A stretch of 64,000 nucleotides of DNA, taken from assembly GCA_947167445.1 (NCBI GenBank), contig CAMVID010000001.1, positions 124,001-188,000 of the forward strand, in the 5' to 3' direction. The notes under the pieces were generated by a model that was not told the DNA's origin, did not search any database, and saw only the letters and a list, made by a program, of their open reading frames with translations. Below, one piece after another: positions 60,191 through 64,000 of this stretch; position 1 is the stretch's first letter, and each line of letters opens with the position of its first letter. The stretch comes from G11 sp947167445 (GTDB taxonomy: Bacteria; Bacillota; Clostridia; Lachnospirales; Lachnospiraceae). The translations under genes were made by a program, and so were the position numbers.

Positions 60191-62113
60191 CTATACGTCA
60201 AGTTCTGCATCACAGGCATGTTCATAAATAAAGGCTTTTCTGGGAGGAACCTCCGTACCCATAAGAAGCTCCGTTACCTCGTTAGCCATTCTGGCATCTT
60301 CTATTTCCACAAGTTTAAGCATTCTTCTTTCGGGATCAAGAGTTGTTTCCCAAAGCTGTTCGGCATCCATCTCACCCAGGCCTTTGTATCTTTGCAAAGT
60401 GAAAGAACCCTTGTGTGTGGCTCTGTATTTTTCAAGAGCCTTATCATCATAAAGGTACTCCTCTTCACCCTTTGAAGGCATAGCCTTATAAAGAGGAGGC
60501 ATGGCAATATATACATGGCCCTCTGAAATCAGTTCAGGCATAAATCTGTAGAATAAAGTAAGCAAAAGTGTGGAGATATGAGCTCCATCCACGTCGGCAT
60601 CCGCCATAATAATAATCTTGTCATAGCGAAGCTTTGTGATGTCAAAGTCATTGCCGTATCCTTCAGAAAAGCCGCATCCAAAAGCATTAATCATGGTCTT
60701 GATTTCGGCGTTTGCAAGAACCTTGTCGATACTTGCTTTCTCAACGTTAAGAATCTTACCTCTTATGGGAAGAATGGCCTGATACATTCTGTTTCTTGCT
60801 GTCTTAGCAGAGCCACCTGCGGAATCACCCTCTACAATGAAGATTTCGCACTTTTTGGCATCCTTAGACTCGCAGTTTGCAAGCTTACCGTTGGAATCAA
60901 AGGAATACTTTGACTTGGTAAGCATATTGGTCTTGGCCTTCTCTTCTGTCTTTCGAATCTTTGCAGATTTCTCGGCACAGGAAATAATAGCCTTTAAATC
61001 ATCCAGGTTTCTGTCAAAATATCTTACAACCTCATCGCCTGTTATCTTGGAAACAACCTTGGTTGCATCCTGGTTATCAAGCTTGGTCTTGGTCTGTCCT
61101 TCAAATCTGGGGTCAGGATGTTTAATAGAAACAACAGCCGTCATGCCGTTTCGAACATCGGCACCGGTAAAGTTGGCATCTTTATCCTTAAGAACACCCA
61201 ACTCTCTGGCATAGGTGTTGATAACGTTTGTAAACTGGGTCTTAAAGCCTGTTAAATGAGTTCCGCCTTCAGAGTTGTAAATATTGTTACAGAAGCCATA
61301 AACCATCTCCTGGAATTCATTTACATACTGAAAAGCAACCTCAACTTCAATTCCGTCGCTGACGCCGCTAAATGACACAACTTCATGAAGAGCTTCCTTG
61401 GTCTTGTTCAGATCCTTTACAAAGCCTTTAATTCCTTCAGGCTCTGAATAATCAATGATTTCAGGTTCTTCCTTACGTCTGTCCTCAAAATGTATTGTAA
61501 GTTTGGGATTAAGGTAAGCTGTCTCATGAAGACGGCTCTTAACCTCATCCTCTTTAAATCTGGTCTTGTCAAAAATGGTATCGTCAGGCAGGAAGTTAAT
61601 GGTGGTTCCTGTCTCTCTGGTCTTGCCGATAACAGGCAAAAGACCATTTTCCAGCTTTGTTGTGGGAATGCCCCTTTCATATGTATCTCTGGAAATCTGT
61701 CCGTTCTTCTTAACTGTAACAGTCAAATGAGTGGACAGCGCGTTAACAACCGATGAGCCTACACCGTGTAGACCACCGCTTGTCTTGTACGCAGAATCAT
61801 CAAATTTACCGCCTGCATGAAGAGTCGTAAATACAATACGCTCTGCACTTACACCTTTCTCATGCATATCAATGGGGATACCTCGACCGTTATCGACAAC
61901 TGTGCAGGTGCCATCAGCCTCCAAAATTACGGAAATCTTGGTGCAATAGCCTGCCAAATGCTCATCCACTGCGTTGTCGACAATCTCATATATAAGATGG
62001 TTCAAACCTTTTGTGGAAACACTTCCGATATACATTCCGGGTCGTCTTCTGACGGCCTCCAGGCCTTCAAGTACTGTTATATTGGAAGCATTATAAGTTG
62101 AACTGTTAGACAT
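60191..62113 (-). CDS. Type IIA DNA topoisomerase subunit B (GyrB/ParE family)
   Basis: ATPase subunit that partners with the downstream A subunit. GHKL motifs EIVDNAVDEHLAG, VDNGRGIPID and GGLHGVGSSVVNALS; TOPRIM motifs IVEGDSAGGSA and MADADVDGAH; C-terminal QRYKGLGEMDAEQLW. 640 aa, without a large insert. GyrB and ParE cannot be separated on this alone; the partner A subunit lacks a GyrA box, favouring topoisomerase IV. It heads the operon, with a good promoter about 40 bases upstream. Confidence 0.9.
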   Translation of the reverse strand: MSNSSTYNASNITVLEGLEAVRRRPGMYIGSVSTKGLNHLIYEIVDNAVDEHLAGYCTKISVILEADGTCTVVDNGRGIPIDMHEKGVSAERIVFTTLHAGGKFDDSAYKTSGGLHGVGSSVVNALSTHLTVTVKKNGQISRDTYERGIPTTKLENGLLPVIGKTRETGTTINFLPDDTIFDKTRFKEDEVKSRLHETAYLNPKLTIHFEDRRKEEPEIIDYSEPEGIKGFVKDLNKTKEALHEVVSFSGVSDGIEVEVAFQYVNEFQEMVYGFCNNIYNSEGGTHLTGFKTQFTNVINTYARELGVLKDKDANFTGADVRNGMTAVVSIKHPDPRFEGQTKTKLDNQDATKVVSKITGDEVVRYFDRNLDDLKAIISCAEKSAKIRKTEEKAKTNMLTKSKYSFDSNGKLANCESKDAKKCEIFIVEGDSAGGSAKTARNRMYQAILPIRGKILNVEKASIDKVLANAEIKTMINAFGCGFSEGYGNDFDITKLRYDKIIIMADADVDGAHISTLLLTLFYRFMPELISEGHVYIAMPPLYKAMPSKGEEEYLYDDKALEKYRATHKGSFTLQRYKGLGEMDAEQLWETTLDPERRMLKLVEIEDARMANEVTELLMGTEVPPRKAFIYEHACDAELDV

Positions 62114-62151
62114 TGCTTAAAAACCCTCTCTTTGCATAATACAACAAATGT

Positions 62152-62180
62152 ATTATACCATAGATGTTGTGGATATTCAA
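62152..62180 (-). promoter_or_regulatory. Predicted promoter of the topoisomerase operon
   Basis: On the minus strand TTGAAT (62180-62175), 17-base spacer, extended TGG-TATAAT (62157-62152). It lies in the 100-base gap after recG. Confidence 0.7.
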
Positions 62181-62196
62181 AGTGAAAATACCACAA
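62167..62196. repeat. Inverted repeat around the topoisomerase -35 box
   Basis: TTGTGG (62167-62172) and CCACAA (62191-62196), extended inward by TATT/AATA with a one-base bulge. The predicted -35 lies between the arms. No U tract follows on the recG strand, so it is a weak candidate terminator and a possible operator. Confidence 0.55.
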
Positions 62197-62213
62197 ATTG
62201 TTGAATGAGGGCT

Positions 62214-64000
62214 TTAGAGAGTGGATGAATCAATCTTTATGCCAAGGGCTTTCTCAAGCATATCCAAAAAGTAAGGAAGTTCTGTGGTACTTATATCGCT
62301 TTTGCCCGCATAAATCATGTCAACACACTCGGATGCGTCCTTAAGGACTGCCGAATCATTGTAAATATCTGCGATTCTAAAGTTTAAATCTCCTGACTGC
62401 AGCGTTCCGAAGAGGTCCCCCGGTCCACGAAGCTTCAGATCCTCTTCAGCTATATAAAAGCCATCGTTTGATTTACCAAGTATTTCAAGTCTGTCGTTCT
62501 TTTCACCCTTGGAATCGGTGTTAATGAATACGCAATAACTTTGAATATCGCTTCTGCCCACTCTTCCCCTTAGCTGATGAAGCGTTGCAAGGCCAAAGGC
62601 CTGGGCATTCTCAACCACCATAAATGTCGCATTGGGCACATTGATTCCGACTTCAATAACAGTTGTGGAAACAAGAACATCAATTAATCCGTCATGGAAA
62701 TCCTGCATAATTCTGTTTTTCTGCTCGGCTTTCATTTTGCCATGCAGGGTAGATATACGTATGGATTCCGGAAGCTCACTCTTAAGTTTTGCAGTATAAT
62801 CTTTTACATTTTCATAATTGGAAAAAGCCGATTCTTCCTCAGAAGCTTCAACCAAAGGGCAGATAACATAGCCCTGATGCCCCATTGCAACTTCCTTTGC
62901 AATAAACTTATAGGTGTTGGGGCGCATATCGGGGTTTATAACGGCATTCTTGATGGGAAGTCTGTTGCCGGGGAGCTTTTCAATCCTTGAAATGGATAAA
63001 TCTCCGTATACAATCATGGCGAGAGATCTTGGTATGGGGGTTGCGCTCATGACGAGAATATGCGGTTTTTCCCCCTTTAAAGAAATGGCCTCCCTTTGGT
63101 TTACTCCAAATCTGTGCTGCTCATCTGTAATAACAAGAGCCAGATTATTGTAGGTAACGCCTTCAGTTATAAGGGCATGGGTGCCGATTGCAATATTTGC
63201 CCTGCCATTCTTTAAATCATCATAAATCGCCTGTTTATCCTTCTTTGTTACGGAACCTGTTAAGAGTACGGGCTTAAAGGGCAGCTTATACTTTTTGGTC
63301 AGATCCGTAAGATTCTCAAAATGCTGCTTGGCCAAGACTTCAGTAGGTGCCATTAATGCGCCCTGAAAGCCGTTGGTGACGGTCATTAACAGACTTAAAA
63401 AGGCAAGTATTGTCTTGCCGGAGCCCACATCTCCCTGAATCATTCGACTCATTATAGAGCCTTTGGACAAATCGTCTTTAATCTCATCCCATACTTTCAC
63501 CTGCTCATCCGTAAGTCTGTAAGGCAAGGCTTCAATGAGCCTGTTACATTCGGCAGTTTCGATCATCTTAAAGTTTGAAGCATGCTCTTCATTTAAGAGT
63601 TTGTTCTTTCTCACAAGAAGGATGAAATAGAAAAACTCCTCAAAAGCAAGCCTTCTGTGAGCAAGTCTTAATTCTTTTTCGTCTCTGGGAAAATGAACTT
63701 TATATACAGATTCCGAAAAATCAGGAAGATTATATTTCTCTTTAATTGAAAGAGGCAGAAAGTCTCTTGATATGTCAACCTTATCAAGGGCATTTCTGAC
63801 AGCCTTTTTGATGCTCTTATTGGACAGCCCCTTTGTAAGATGATAGAGAGGTTGAATTGTGCCCTCAAGGGCATAGTAATCCTCGGGCTTATAAATGGCC
63901 GGATGTTCCATTCTTTTGCCCTTTAATGAGCCGATAAAGACATACTTGCTTCCTGCCTTAAGTGCCTTTAAAAGATAAGGCATATTGAAGAATGTAATAT
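62214..64000 (-). CDS. recG: ATP-dependent DNA helicase RecG, 5' end outside the window
   Basis: Branch-migrating SF2 helicase that rescues stalled forks. The wedge-domain end (FFNMPYLLKALKAG) is at the window edge, and the frame stays open to base 64000, so the ATG at 63983 is internal and about 80 residues are missing. Helicase motifs: MIQGDVGSGKTI (Walker A), VITDEQHRFGVNQRE (DExH), SATPIPRSLA and LRGRVGRSDIQS. The visible 595 residues fit the C-terminal seven-eighths of RecG (usually near 680). Confidence 0.95.
   Translation of the reverse strand, partial: ITFFNMPYLLKALKAGSKYVFIGSLKGKRMEHPAIYKPEDYYALEGTIQPLYHLTKGLSNKSIKKAVRNALDKVDISRDFLPLSIKEKYNLPDFSESVYKVHFPRDEKELRLAHRRLAFEEFFYFILLVRKNKLLNEEHASNFKMIETAECNRLIEALPYRLTDEQVKVWDEIKDDLSKGSIMSRMIQGDVGSGKTILAFLSLLMTVTNGFQGALMAPTEVLAKQHFENLTDLTKKYKLPFKPVLLTGSVTKKDKQAIYDDLKNGRANIAIGTHALITEGVTYNNLALVITDEQHRFGVNQREAISLKGEKPHILVMSATPIPRSLAMIVYGDLSISRIEKLPGNRLPIKNAVINPDMRPNTYKFIAKEVAMGHQGYVICPLVEASEEESAFSNYENVKDYTAKLKSELPESIRISTLHGKMKAEQKNRIMQDFHDGLIDVLVSTTVIEVGINVPNATFMVVENAQAFGLATLHQLRGRVGRSDIQSYCVFINTDSKGEKNDRLEILGKSNDGFYIAEEDLKLRGPGDLFGTLQSGDLNFRIADIYNDSAVLKDASECVDMIYAGKSDISTTELPYFLDMLEKALGIKIDSSTL

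Noticed and set aside
57931..62113. Plain labels gyrA and gyrB for the topoisomerase pair.
   Set aside because: The A subunit lacks a GyrA box and the pair is not next to dnaA/dnaN/recF, so I left the symbols empty and describe it as ParC/ParE-like.
1..64000. CRISPR arrays, insertion sequences, rRNA or tRNA genes, prophage or defence cluster.
   Set aside because: No spaced direct repeats, transposase, toxin-antitoxin pair, restriction enzyme or RNA gene was recognisable; nearly all sequence is explained by core genes.

Overview
The window is a gene-dense, low-GC (roughly 40%, by eye) chromosomal segment of an anaerobic Gram-positive Firmicute, most probably a Lachnospiraceae member (Butyrivibrio, Roseburia or Pseudobutyrivibrio type; genus not resolved). 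Evidence is the protein set: SepF, an LspA/RluD block, Prp with N-terminally extended L27, the L21 leader, a RodZ-less mreBCD/PBP2/RodA cluster, short HisG with HisZ, the TIGR03960/TIGR03936/RNase G trio, two cytidylate-kinase-like proteins and a LexA/YneA-type divergent pair. It is core chromosome. I see no insertion sequence, prophage, CRISPR array, rRNA or tRNA. No stretch longer than about 210 bases lacks a gene.

Layout, plus strand 1-34.9 kb. (1) 1-11.3 kb: a tightly packed run with a 5'-truncated FAD oxidoreductase, proB, a DUF896 protein, 5-formyl-THF cyclo-ligase, proA, miaB, mutS, mutL and miaA, joining proline synthesis, tRNA modification and mismatch repair. (2) 11.3-19.2 kb: the rod-shape elongation cluster mreB-mreC-mreD-PBP2-rodA, then mgsA and a D,D-carboxypeptidase lipoprotein. 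(3) 19.2-25.1 kb: a small P-loop protein, a HlyD-like membrane protein and sepF, then aroB, lspA, rluD and a cytidylate-kinase-like gene. (4) 25.1-29.4 kb: L21 leader, rplU, prp, rpmA, obgE, yhbY, nadD, yqeK, rsfS, a ribosome-biogenesis block. (5) 29.4-34.9 kb: a complete branched-chain amino-acid ABC transporter (livJHMGF) followed by a second cytidylate-kinase-like gene.

Middle, 34.9-43.9 kb: lexA (minus) divergent from a LysM-type SOS division-inhibitor candidate, with LexA-box-like sites in the shared control region; a very large hybrid histidine kinase with a periplasmic solute-binding sensor; a TtcA-like tRNA thiolase (minus) that may be leaderless; an AI-2E family permease with an HD-domain protein; and a XerS-like tyrosine recombinase.

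Right part, minus strand 43.9-64 kb: hisZ-hisG-hisD-hisB-hisIE leading without a visible break into the TIGR03960 radical SAM protein, its TIGR03936 partner, RNase E/G and a Nudix hydrolase; upstream of this his operon lie recU, an RluA-type and an RsuA-type pseudouridine synthase and an unknown membrane protein; then a topoisomerase operon (GyrB/ParE-like, GyrA/ParC-like without a GyrA box, rsmD, coaD, a coiled-coil protein), and a recG cut by the window edge.

Nothing here is a clear unknown defence or mobile system. The best leads are a HisA/HisF-like barrel fused to HisIE that lacks the expected catalytic residues, a ~240-residue insertion in PBP2, the P-loop/HlyD/SepF neighbourhood, a tandem octamer just downstream of the his promoter, and a hairpin with competing pairings in the leader of the recombinase gene. 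Promoters, terminators and operators were found by eye from consensus spacing and are predictions.
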